Part shown: one piece after another, positions 27,917 to 36,929 of the stretch
Position numbering within the stretch: position 1 is the first letter of the stretch
Layout: each line of letters starts with the position of its first letter
Assembly: GCF_034262375.1 (NCBI RefSeq)
Contig: NZ_CP139558.1
Span: forward strand, 2,604,001 to 2,668,000
Length of the DNA stretch: 64,000 nt
From: Mucilaginibacter sabulilitoris
GTDB lineage: Bacteria; Bacteroidota; Bacteroidia; Sphingobacteriales; Sphingobacteriaceae
Reading direction: 5' to 3'
Program-made: the position numbers and the translations under genes
The notes under the pieces: model-generated
Database searches by the model: none
Seen by the model: the letters and a program-made list of their open reading frames with translations, nothing else
What the model was told of the DNA's origin: nothing

Positions 27917-29425
27917 ATGAAGAAAATCTTTCTGTTTGTTTTAATGATTTTTAATGTTTGCCTGTACGCTAACGCGGAACTGATTACGTACAAATCTCCG
28001 CAAGGTGTTGTTTTGAATAAAGATTTTAAGATCGCGGTAAAGGAGCCCGATCATCCAGAGCAATCTGTACCGGCTTATAATGCATCTGTGACAGAAGTGG
28101 TTGATGTCAGTAATAAAAGACAAAACACTTCTTTTGGTTATTTCGATTTTTCAGGTAAAGTTGAAGTAACTATTACCTTTCAAAACGCACCGATTCAGCA
28201 CGTTAAAATAAGACCGTCTACTTATGGAATTATTCCGAGGATTGTAGGAAATACAATTGTTTTTTCCTTAAATGAGCCTCGTAATATTTCGATTGAAGTA
28301 AATCACGATATTTTTCATAACCTCCAATTGTTTACCAATCCTATTGCGACAGAAAAACCGTTAAAGGTCGATCCGAATGTTATTTATTACGGCCCCGGAT
28401 TTCATCAAATTGGTATATTAAAAGTCCCCTCTAATAAAACAGTTTATATTGACGGCGGGGCAATTGTTCAGGGGCAATTACTGATCAGCAGGGTAGAGAA
28501 TGTTCATGTCATAGGCCGTGGCATATTAACGCAGTTATCATTAATAAATTCAGCAGATGAACAGGTATCCAAAAAAGACCCCCGCCAACGTAATGACCAG
28601 ATCACCATCGAGTATGCTAAGAATGTAGATATAAATGGACTTATAATATTACCTCATAAGTATAGCATACTTATAGGGCAATCATCGGGCGTAACGGTAA
28701 GTAATATTAAATCATTTAGTTCGGAAGGAAACGCCGACGGGATAGACGTCTTTTGTAGTTCCGATGTTCTTATTGACAAAGTATATATGCGCAATTCAGA
28801 TGATTGTGTGGCTATATACGGGCACCGTTGGGAATACTATGGAAATACAAAAAATGTTACTGTTCAAAACTCAACCCTTTGGGCAGATATAGCCCACCCT
28901 GTGCTTATAGGTACCCATGGGGATACACTCCACCCGGACACGTTAGAGAAAATTAAATTTCTAAATGTTGATATACTTGATCAGCATGAAAACCAAATAG
29001 ACTATCAGGGCTGTATGGCTTTAAACGCGGGTGACAGTAATTTATTGAGGGATATTACTTTTAACAACATCCGTGTTGATGATATCCGGAAAGGCCAGTT
29101 AGTGAATATACGTGTTATGTATAATCAAAAGTACAATACTTCCCCGGGCAGAGGAATTGAAAATATATATTTTAAAGATGTAACCTACCGTGGTGACAAA
29201 GCTTCGCTCTCAGTCATTGCGGGGTATGACGAAACGCGGAGTATTAAAAATGTACTTTTTGAGAACCTTAAGATTAATGGGAAGGTAATCGCAGATAATA
29301 TGCCCGGTAAGCCTGGTTTTTATAAAACCGGCGATATGGCTAATATATGGGTAGGTGAACATGTTGAAGGCCTCAGGTTTATTCAAACTCCAGGGAATTC
29401 TGTTGATAGCCCCGGTTCAAAATGA
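27917..29425 (+). CDS. GH28-like right-handed beta-helix glycoside hydrolase, exported
   Basis: The 502-residue protein has a signal peptide ending near ANAE. An N-terminal beta domain (about 22-150) includes PRNISIEVNHDIFHN. A parallel beta-helix begins near YYGPGFHQIG and VYIDGGAIVQG. Residues matching the GH28 polygalacturonase set are NADGID (Asp274, Asp277), SDDC (Asp295, Asp296) and AHPVLIGTHG (His327, His334). The canonical RIK motif is not evident. Family knowledge points to hydrolysis of a galacturonate or related linkage, but this subgroup is poorly defined. It overlaps the downstream hydrolase gene by 4 bp and is preceded by operator copy D. Confidence 0.8.
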   Translation: MKKIFLFVLMIFNVCLYANAELITYKSPQGVVLNKDFKIAVKEPDHPEQSVPAYNASVTEVVDVSNKRQNTSFGYFDFSGKVEVTITFQNAPIQHVKIRPSTYGIIPRIVGNTIVFSLNEPRNISIEVNHDIFHNLQLFTNPIATEKPLKVDPNVIYYGPGFHQIGILKVPSNKTVYIDGGAIVQGQLLISRVENVHVIGRGILTQLSLINSADEQVSKKDPRQRNDQITIEYAKNVDINGLIILPHKYSILIGQSSGVTVSNIKSFSSEGNADGIDVFCSSDVLIDKVYMRNSDDCVAIYGHRWEYYGNTKNVTVQNSTLWADIAHPVLIGTHGDTLHPDTLEKIKFLNVDILDQHENQIDYQGCMALNAGDSNLLRDITFNNIRVDDIRKGQLVNIRVMYNQKYNTSPGRGIENIYFKDVTYRGDKASLSVIAGYDETRSIKNVLFENLKINGKVIADNMPGKPGFYKTGDMANIWVGEHVEGLRFIQTPGNSVDSPGSK

Positions 29426-31092
29426 AAAGGTATCACCTATATGTCGTCCTAAGCATCTCGCATATTTATTTATTATTCAATACTGTTGCTATTGCTCAAA
29501 ATGCGGTATGGCAATGGTCGGTACCTATAAAAAGCGCTAAATACAATGATGGGAAAGCAAGGGCATTTTTGTGGATACCGCCTGATTGCAAAAAGGTAAA
29601 AGCATTTCTCTTTGCACAAAATAATATGGAAGAACAATCCATATTGGAGAATGAAAATTTCAGAAAGGAGATGGGTAAACTTGGTTTTGCTGAAGTTTGG
29701 GTAAGTCCCGCATATGATCCTTTATTTCATTTCGATCAGGGCGCGGGCGAAACTTTTAATAATATCATGCAAGAACTGGCTTCGGTATCTGGTTATTCTG
29801 AACTTGCTTATATTCCGTTTGTCGGTATGGGGCATTCTGCGGCGGCAAGTAGCCCCTATTATATGGCAGCGTGGAATCCTGAAAGGGCTTTGGCGGCGAT
29901 CTCGGTAAGCGGACAATGGCCCTATTTCAGGCATGATTCTTTTGCTCCGGATATATGGGGAAATAAAAATGTTGATTATATCCCTTGCCTGGAAACTATG
30001 GGTGAATATGAGGCTGCCGACAGCTGGTCGGCAGAAGGATTAAAGGAAAGGCAAGACCATCCTTTGATGCCATTGAGCATGCTGGCTTGTCCGGCGGAGT
30101 TTCATTTTGCAAGTACTGACAGCAAGGCGGCTTATATTGCACTTTATTTAAAAAAAGCATCGCAATATCGAATGCCCAAAAGAGCTCCTGAAGGACAGGC
30201 GTTTAAATTAATACCAATTGACCCCACAAAAACGGGCTGGCTGATTGATAAATGGCGCTTTGATCAGATTCCTGTTGAAAAGCCTGCATCCGTTGATCAA
30301 TATCAGGGAGATCGTACACAAGCTTTTTGGTATTTTGATAAGGAACTGGCCAATGCAACTATAGCTTACCAGGCCCGACATCGTAATCAAAAGCCACAAC
30401 TGATTGGTTATGTGCAACAGGGAAAGTTATTGGAGCAGCATAATGTTCATCAGCAGTTTAACCTGAAGTTTGAACCAGAAGCCGACGGTATTACTTTTAA
30501 AGTGCATACTGCTTTCTATGATACGGTTCCAGATGGTAGTCCAAGACCCGCCGCATGGACTCATATGCCGGTTGGCTCATGTATTAGCCATACAAAATAC
30601 AATTTGCCTATAACAGTTGATCGCATCACGGGGCCATTCATTAAGGTTAATGATTCCACATTCAGGGTGCATCCACAAAAAGGATTTTACGAATCTCCTC
30701 ATAGTTATGAATTATGGTTTTCGGCCACTCATCCTGGTGACGATGAATATAAACCAGCAGTTCAGCAAGCCCTAATGTCTATACCACCCAGGAATACGCA
30801 AGGGAAAGAACAACATATTACTTTTTCGGCTATACCAAATCAGCAGACCAATAAAAAGGGAATAAAACTAAACGCTATTTCAGATGCCAGCGTTCCGGTT
30901 AGCTTTTATGTACTGGATGGGCCTGCTAAAATAGTAGATGAGCATGTAAACCTGACAGCCATACCGCCACGCAGCAAGTTTCCCGTGAAAGTAACGGTAG
31001 TAGCCTGGCAATACGGCAACAGTAATGAACCGAAGCTACAGACAGCAGAGCCTGTAGAACGTGTGTTCTGGATTCTAAAAATGCTACCGTAA
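29422..31092 (+). CDS. Exported alpha/beta-hydrolase-like protein of unknown specificity, probable glycan esterase
   Basis: The 556-residue protein has a signal peptide ending near IAQ. The N-terminal half resembles an alpha/beta hydrolase: KAFLFAQNNMEEQ, a long helix region and a nucleophile elbow GMGHSAAAS with Ser139, where the last Gly of GxSxG is replaced by Ala. The C-terminal half (about 300-556) is beta-rich and ends in an Ig-like segment (SDASVPVSFYVLDGPA). I do not recognise a named carbohydrate esterase family. The ATGA overlap with the GH28-like gene and shared operator D make deacylation of the same glycan the simplest guess. Confidence 0.7.
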   Translation: MKRYHLYVVLSISHIYLLFNTVAIAQNAVWQWSVPIKSAKYNDGKARAFLWIPPDCKKVKAFLFAQNNMEEQSILENENFRKEMGKLGFAEVWVSPAYDPLFHFDQGAGETFNNIMQELASVSGYSELAYIPFVGMGHSAAASSPYYMAAWNPERALAAISVSGQWPYFRHDSFAPDIWGNKNVDYIPCLETMGEYEAADSWSAEGLKERQDHPLMPLSMLACPAEFHFASTDSKAAYIALYLKKASQYRMPKRAPEGQAFKLIPIDPTKTGWLIDKWRFDQIPVEKPASVDQYQGDRTQAFWYFDKELANATIAYQARHRNQKPQLIGYVQQGKLLEQHNVHQQFNLKFEPEADGITFKVHTAFYDTVPDGSPRPAAWTHMPVGSCISHTKYNLPITVDRITGPFIKVNDSTFRVHPQKGFYESPHSYELWFSATHPGDDEYKPAVQQALMSIPPRNTQGKEQHITFSAIPNQQTNKKGIKLNAISDASVPVSFYVLDGPAKIVDEHVNLTAIPPRSKFPVKVTVVAWQYGNSNEPKLQTAEPVERVFWILKMLP

Positions 31093-31187
31093 CCAGTTAC
31101 GGTCTCACTACCGTAGCTATATTTATCGCTCATATTGCCGATTAAATAATAAGCGGCATATAGTTTTTCCTGATTCCCTTCTTGATG

Positions 31188-31207
31188 AAAGTGTTTAGTA
31201 ACACTTT
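31188..31207 (+). terminator. Small terminator hairpin ending the PUL-1 operon
   Basis: AAAGTGTT at 31188-31195 pairs with AACACTTT at 31200-31207 around a 4-nt loop, with the T run overlapping the right arm. It lies 96 bp after the hydrolase gene and before the sigma-factor gene. Confidence 0.55.
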
Positions 31208-31344
31208 TGCGGCTGTAATTAATGTTTGGTTGCCTTAGATTAACCGCATCTTCATATTCTTATGCGCCTTTTATTATGAAGCAGAAAGAATCTGTATTTT
31301 AATTTTATATTAAATTATCGCTACATTCGCTTTATAAACCCATT

Positions 31345-31926
31345 ATGTCCCCTAAATGGCTAATTGTTGATCAGGAATTAGTTGCACTTTTAAGAGAAGG
31401 CAATAAGGAAGCGTTTGCCGAAATTTATCGGCGTTACTGGACAGTAATGTATATGCACGCACTAAAAATGCTCAAAAGCGAAGATGATGCCCGCGATGTA
31501 GTGCAGGAAATATTCACCTCGTTATGGCTAAAAAGTCAATCTATAAATCCTGATGTTAATTTAGCCGGATACCTTTTTATCTCCACAAAAAACAGGGTGC
31601 TTGACCTGATAGCGCAAAAGCGGGTCCGGACGGACTATTTGGGTTCATTAGCAGCCTTTGCGGAAGCGCATAATAATGAGACATTAGCGGATATTGAGGA
31701 AAAAGAATTAATGCAAGCCCTGCAAAGGGAAATTGAGCAATTGCCAGCCAAAATGAGGCAGATATTTGAAATGCGTATTCATCAGCACTGTACTTATAAG
31801 GAAATTGCCGATGAGCTGAACCTATCCGACAAAACTGTCAAAAAACAAATCAGTAATGCAATTAAGATAATCCGGCCCAAGCTCCACCATCTCTCAACAA
31901 TTGTTTTGATTTTATCAGGTTTATAA
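31345..31926 (+). CDS. ECF RNA polymerase sigma factor, FecI-like (PUL-2)
   Basis: The 193-residue protein has region 2 with AFAEIYRRYWTVMYMHALKML and DARDVVQEIFTSLW, and region 4 with LPAKMRQIFEMR and YKEIADELNLSDKTVKKQI. This is the sigma-70 ECF type that in Bacteroidota is held by a FecR-type anti-sigma factor until a TonB-dependent transporter with an STN domain signals. It is followed by the FecR gene (80 bp) and the STN-containing SusC, so it should direct PUL-2 transcription. Confidence 0.95.
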   Translation: MSPKWLIVDQELVALLREGNKEAFAEIYRRYWTVMYMHALKMLKSEDDARDVVQEIFTSLWLKSQSINPDVNLAGYLFISTKNRVLDLIAQKRVRTDYLGSLAAFAEAHNNETLADIEEKELMQALQREIEQLPAKMRQIFEMRIHQHCTYKEIADELNLSDKTVKKQISNAIKIIRPKLHHLSTIVLILSGL

Positions 31927-32006
31927 AATCCTTAATTTTTTTTAAAATTTTATCTACTACTTCCCCTCCCGGTAGCCGTTTACCTTAAATAACAGCTAAT
32001 AAAACC

Positions 32007-33164
32007 ATGACCCGGGAACAAGCACAGGAATTACTGACTAAATATCAACTTGGTAAATGCACATCTGAGGAGAAGATACTTTTGGATCGTTGGTATTTAA
32101 ATGAAGCCGCTAAACAGCCGGTTCCAGATGCCCCACATGATCCTTTAAAAGAAGAGCAGCTGATCTGGAACAGGATACTACAGGAAATTCCTGCTGATCA
32201 TAAGGTACGCTATTTAAAAAAATGGCATTCAATTGCTGCAGCCGCGGCAGTTCTCTTCTTCCTTTCTTTTGGTATCTATTTCTTATCAAAAAAAGCAGTA
32301 GTTACTAATAAATTAGTCAAAAATCAACCCTTAAAAAATGATATATCGCCGGGCGGAAATAAAGCGATTTTAACCCTTGCCAATGGCAGTCAAATTATTT
32401 TAACAGGAGCTAAAAACGGAACTATTGCACAACAAGGTTTAGTAGCTGTTGATAAAACAGCCGATGGCCAAATTGTTTATAACAATGGTCAGGGCTCATC
32501 TGGTTTGGGCGAGACTGCCGATAAAGTAGCCATGAACACCATGACCACCCCGCGCGGCGGCCAGTATTGGGTTGTACTGCCCGATGGTAGCAGGGTATTA
32601 CTTAATGCAGCTTCCTCGTTAACCTATCCAACCTCATTTAGTGGGAATGAACGTAAAGTGGAGCTTACAGGCGAGGCTTATTTTGAGGTTGCGCACAACG
32701 CCGCAAAACCATTTAAAGTAAGCAGCAACGGACAAACCGTTGAGGTATTAGGAACACATTTTAATATCAATGCCTACAAAGATGAACCGGCAATTAAAAC
32801 CACACTTTTAGAGGGTAAGGTTAAAGTAACTGCCAACGCCCTAAATAAAGCGCATTTTTTACAACCCGGTCAACAGAGCGTTTTCAATGCCCAGACCTTT
32901 GCTGTGAACCAGGTAGAAACCGATGGAGTAGTAGCATGGACTAACGGACAGTTTGTGTTTGAAGGTGATAATATACAGTACATTATGCGCACGGTATCAA
33001 GATGGTATGATGTTGATATAACCTATAATGGCACAGCTCCTGATGATATTTTTGGGGGCTCGGTTTCCCGGTTTAATAATATATCAGAAGTGTTAAAAAT
33101 CTTACAGTTAACCGGAAAAGTTCATTTTAAAATTGAAGGAAGAAAAATTATAGTATCAAAATAA
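32007..33164 (+). CDS. FecR-like anti-sigma factor (PUL-2)
   Basis: The 385-residue inner membrane protein has an N-terminal cytoplasmic region (about 1-75), one membrane helix (SIAAAAAVLFFLSFGIYFL, about 75-95) and a periplasmic FecR domain with TTPRGGQYWVVLPDGSRVLL and VEVLGTHFNINAYKD. A C-terminal DUF4974-like domain (VSRWYDVDITY) contacts the STN domain of the partner transporter in this family. It relays substrate occupancy of the SusC at 33394 to the sigma factor at 31345. Confidence 0.94.
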   Translation: MTREQAQELLTKYQLGKCTSEEKILLDRWYLNEAAKQPVPDAPHDPLKEEQLIWNRILQEIPADHKVRYLKKWHSIAAAAAVLFFLSFGIYFLSKKAVVTNKLVKNQPLKNDISPGGNKAILTLANGSQIILTGAKNGTIAQQGLVAVDKTADGQIVYNNGQGSSGLGETADKVAMNTMTTPRGGQYWVVLPDGSRVLLNAASSLTYPTSFSGNERKVELTGEAYFEVAHNAAKPFKVSSNGQTVEVLGTHFNINAYKDEPAIKTTLLEGKVKVTANALNKAHFLQPGQQSVFNAQTFAVNQVETDGVVAWTNGQFVFEGDNIQYIMRTVSRWYDVDITYNGTAPDDIFGGSVSRFNNISEVLKILQLTGKVHFKIEGRKIIVSK

Positions 33165-33261
33165 AACCAATTAGAGTTCATTCGCCAATTATAAACTTAA
33201 AAACCCAATGCTTATGAGGAAGACATTACCAACGTAGTACTAACCACAGAAAAAGGGTCTC

Positions 33262-33381
33262 AAAAAAAACGTGAAGATGTACCACCATCTTCACGCAAAA
33301 AGCTTGAGTTAACCCTTCCTGTCCGTCAGTCGACGGAGAGAAAAAATAATTATAGGTCAATAAAATCATGTTTAACCCAAA
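33262..33381 (-). ncRNA. Candidate antisense small RNA in the PUL-2 susC leader
   Basis: On the minus strand, a perfect -7 box TACTTTTG (TAnnTTTG) lies at 33394-33387, overlapping the susC start. A 10-bp hairpin, CGTGAAGATG 33270-33279 with CATCTTCACG 33286-33295, is followed in the minus direction by eight T residues (33269-33262). Transcription between them would give an RNA of about 120 nt complementary to the susC leader. Bacteroides PULs with ECF/anti-sigma control are known to carry repressing antisense RNAs (DonS class) at exactly this position. No clear -33 element is seen. On the plus strand the hairpin has no U-tract, so it is not a plus-strand terminator. Confidence 0.4.
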
Positions 33382-33393
33382 CCATACAAAAGT

Positions 33394-36300
33394 ATGAAAA
33401 TATCTGCTTTTAATACAGGTATGCCAAAATTGTGGCTGCCTAAAAAGTTTTTATTAGTTATGAAAATAACTACGTTTTTTATTATAGTCGCCATTATGCA
33501 GGTCAGCGCCACGACCTATGCACAAAAGATAAATCTTTCTGAAAATAATGTGTCTTTAAAAAAGTTGTTTAAAGAGATCAAGAAACAGAGCGGTTATAAT
33601 TTTTTGTATACTGAAGGTATGCTCAAAGACGCCAAACCCGTCAATATTCATGTAAATGACGGTACTATAGGGCAGGCACTCGACCAAGCTTTTTCAGATC
33701 AGCGGCTAACTTATACCATTACCAATAATACGGTAGTGATAAAAGAAAAGGATAAAATACAGGTTGTTACCATTGTTCCGATTACGGTGAGTGGTACGGT
33801 TACCGACGAAAAGGGAGAACCTATGCCTGGTGTTACGATAACGATCGAGGAAACAGGTAAATCAGTGTTTACTGATAATAGCGGACATTACAATATAACC
33901 GCTGATAGCAAACAAACATTACTGTTTTCTTTTATCGGCTATAAAAAAGGCAGAGTGCCTATCAATAATACCCAGCTTATCAATATAACCATGGAACCCT
34001 CATTAAAGGATCTGAGTGAGGTAGTTGTGGTAGGTTACGGTACGCAAAAAAAAGTAAATCTGACAGGGGCAATTGCGAGTGTTGGAAGCGAAAAATTAGA
34101 TAGCCGCCCGATTGTAAATCTTGGTGATGGGCTAAACGGTCTTATTCCCAATTTGAATGTCAACGTCAATAACGGACAACCCGGAACCGGATCAAGCTTT
34201 AATATCAGAGGTTATACAACCATTGGCGCAAATTCGAGCTCAGCGCCATTGGTGCTGGTTGATGGAGTGCAGCGTGATCCTAACCTGATTGATCCGAATG
34301 ATGTGGCAAACGTTACGGTGTTAAAGGATGCTGCATCAGCTGCTATTTACGGCGGCCGTGCGGCGTATGGAGTTATCCTGATCACCACCAAGAATGGTAA
34401 AAAAGGAGCAATGCAGGTAAGCTACTCGGGTTCATATACTACATCAAGACCCACCAAAATGCCATCTTATATTAACTCACAGGAATATATTGATATTTTT
34501 AACAGCGCACAAAGAACAGGAGCAAAAAGCGGCGGATATACCTCAAGTGAGCCATTTACAACGCAGGATTCAACCATGATCTCGGCCTATTTCAAAGATC
34601 CTGCTCATAACCCGTCGGCATACGTAGATCCGGGTAACCCGTTGCGGTACAGGTACGTAGGTAATACCGATTGGATCAAAGTACTTTACCCTGGTTGGGC
34701 CCCGCAACAGCAGCATTATCTGTCAGTTTCGGGTGGCGAGGGAAAAACAACCTACTCCGCCAACATGGGGTATTTTACACAGGATGGTTTAGAGAAAGTG
34801 GCCAATCAGGTGTACAAAAGATATACGCCAACCTTAAAGGTAAATTCAGATGTCACCAAATGGCTTACATTCAATTTGAATATGTCCATGACGCATACAG
34901 ATAATAACCAAAGCGCTTACACAAATCAATCCAACCAGGGAGGCGCCTGGATTCCCACTGATCTTCGTCCGTTAATGCCGGTTTATAACCCGGATGGTCA
35001 TTATTCAGGACAGGGGAATTACACCAACCCGGTAGCTGTAATCGCGCAGAACGGCAGGGACATTGAGTCGCAAAATGATTTCTGGACAACCGGTCGTGTT
35101 ATTTTAAAACCTGTTGATCACTTGACCATAACGTCTGATTATACCTGGAACAGCTTTACCGCTTTTGACAGATTGCAGCTTATCCCATTTAATGAATATG
35201 GCGTTGATGGCGCTTTCCTGAACGTGTTTCCTCATACTAACCCGTCAAGAGTATCCGAATACAGGCATAATGATAACTATAATGCCTTTAATGCCTATAC
35301 TACCTACGAAAATACATTTAATGCAAAACACTATTTTAAAGCACTGGCGGGTTATAATCAGGAATATTTTCACTATGTACTAAGCAATGCTACTGCCAGA
35401 AACCTCATAGACCCTACCTTACCGGCTATAGGAACCAATAACGACCCAAAACCCGTTGTAGGCGGAACAGAAACCCAATCGGCGCTGATCGGTTCCTTTT
35501 TTCGATTGAATTATATTTATGATAAAAGGTATTTATTAGAAGTGAACGGCAGATATGATGGTACTTCCCGTTTCCCGGCCGATCACCGCTATGCATTTTC
35601 ACCATCGGTGTCAATGGGCTGGAACATTGCTGAAGAATCTTTTATGCAGGGATCTAAAAATATAATTAATGAGTTAAAATTAAGGGCTTCTTACGGGCAA
35701 TTGCCAAATCAACAGATACAGATCCAATCGGGGAACATATCATCCGGAGCACAATATCCTTATATCGCTACACAGGGAGCCGGTACGGTAGATTATTTAT
35801 TCAATAATCAGCCGGGCGTAACGGTTGGCACCCCCGGGCTAATAAGTAATAATCTTACCTGGGAAAAGGTACAAACCAAAAATATCGGGCTTGATTATGC
35901 CATGTTGAATGACAGGCTAAGTGGTAGTTTTGATTATTTTATAACCGACACTAAAAATATGCTGGTTAACGGACAGCCCTTACCAGCTGTTTTAGGAACC
36001 GGCGCCCCATTAAAGAATGCCGCCAACCTGCGTACCAAAGGCTGGGAATTAAGCGTAAGCTGGAAAGATCGCATGTTTAACAATCAGTTGTTTTATAATG
36101 TAACGCTTGGCCTGTCTGATGCTTCAAGCACTATCACCAAGTATGATCTTAATCCTAATCTTAGTATTGATGATGATACATATTATTCTGGGAAAAAAAT
36201 AGGCAATATATGGGGATTTGTAACTGAAGGCTTTTATAAAACAGATGCGGAAGCGGCAAAGGTTGATAATTCGGCCATAGCAGGTTATACCTGGCTTGCC

Positions 36301-36900
36301 GGGGATATAAAATATGCCGACCTGAACCATGATGGAAAAATAAGCAGGGGCAGTAGCACACTTACCGATCCGGGTGACCAAAAAATCATTGGTAACAATA
36401 CACCTCGGTACCGGTTTAGTTTTAATTTGAACCTGACTTACAAAAACTTTGATTTTACATCATTTATTCAGGGGGTATTAAAAGCCGATTTTGCACCAAC
36501 TGATTATGTATTCTACGCATTTCAGGGGAATGAATGGAACCTGCCTTATAAGTACGCTACAGATTACTGGACGCCTCAAAACACCAATGCATATTTCGCG
36601 CGCCCCCGGTTTAATGGTTCCGGAAATCAACTGACACAAACAAAGTATTTGCAAAGTGCAGCTTATGCCAGGATCAAACAATTAACATTAGGCTATACAC
36701 TTCCCAATCAACTGCTAAGCAAGTTAAGCATTAAAAAGCTAAGGGTGTATGTAACCGGTGCTAATCTTTTCACTATCACCTCCCTTTTTAAAGGGTATGA
36801 TCCTGAAATTGCTACCAATGGCCAAATCAATGGTAACAATATTTTTCAAACATATCCTATAAACAAGTCAGTTTCTTTTGGCTTGCAGGCTACTTTATAA
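33394..36900 (+). CDS. SusC-like TonB-dependent transporter with STN signalling domain (PUL-2)
   Basis: The 1168-residue outer membrane protein has an extended N-terminus and signal peptide ending near TYAQK. An STN/secretin short domain follows (about 47-115, LKKLFKEIKKQSGYNFLY), then a carboxypeptidase-like domain (about 128-205), the hallmark DLSEVVVVGYGTQKKVNLTG, a plug with AAIYGGRAAYGVILITTK and a barrel ending VSFGLQATL. The STN domain is the structural sign of a transporter that signals through FecR, matching the two genes upstream. SusD follows after 29 bp. Confidence 0.97.
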   Translation: MKISAFNTGMPKLWLPKKFLLVMKITTFFIIVAIMQVSATTYAQKINLSENNVSLKKLFKEIKKQSGYNFLYTEGMLKDAKPVNIHVNDGTIGQALDQAFSDQRLTYTITNNTVVIKEKDKIQVVTIVPITVSGTVTDEKGEPMPGVTITIEETGKSVFTDNSGHYNITADSKQTLLFSFIGYKKGRVPINNTQLINITMEPSLKDLSEVVVVGYGTQKKVNLTGAIASVGSEKLDSRPIVNLGDGLNGLIPNLNVNVNNGQPGTGSSFNIRGYTTIGANSSSAPLVLVDGVQRDPNLIDPNDVANVTVLKDAASAAIYGGRAAYGVILITTKNGKKGAMQVSYSGSYTTSRPTKMPSYINSQEYIDIFNSAQRTGAKSGGYTSSEPFTTQDSTMISAYFKDPAHNPSAYVDPGNPLRYRYVGNTDWIKVLYPGWAPQQQHYLSVSGGEGKTTYSANMGYFTQDGLEKVANQVYKRYTPTLKVNSDVTKWLTFNLNMSMTHTDNNQSAYTNQSNQGGAWIPTDLRPLMPVYNPDGHYSGQGNYTNPVAVIAQNGRDIESQNDFWTTGRVILKPVDHLTITSDYTWNSFTAFDRLQLIPFNEYGVDGAFLNVFPHTNPSRVSEYRHNDNYNAFNAYTTYENTFNAKHYFKALAGYNQEYFHYVLSNATARNLIDPTLPAIGTNNDPKPVVGGTETQSALIGSFFRLNYIYDKRYLLEVNGRYDGTSRFPADHRYAFSPSVSMGWNIAEESFMQGSKNIINELKLRASYGQLPNQQIQIQSGNISSGAQYPYIATQGAGTVDYLFNNQPGVTVGTPGLISNNLTWEKVQTKNIGLDYAMLNDRLSGSFDYFITDTKNMLVNGQPLPAVLGTGAPLKNAANLRTKGWELSVSWKDRMFNNQLFYNVTLGLSDASSTITKYDLNPNLSIDDDTYYSGKKIGNIWGFVTEGFYKTDAEAAKVDNSAIAGYTWLAGDIKYADLNHDGKISRGSSTLTDPGDQKIIGNNTPRYRFSFNLNLTYKNFDFTSFIQGVLKADFAPTDYVFYAFQGNEWNLPYKYATDYWTPQNTNAYFARPRFNGSGNQLTQTKYLQSAAYARIKQLTLGYTLPNQLLSKLSIKKLRVYVTGANLFTITSLFKGYDPEIATNGQINGNNIFQTYPINKSVSFGLQATL

Positions 36901-36929
36901 AAATATTAAAAAATATAATCATTAATAAA

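Noticed and set aside
33213..33236. A very short frame (MRKTLPT) in the susC leader as a leader peptide
   Set aside because: It has only seven codons, no coding signature, and fits chance occurrence in the leader.
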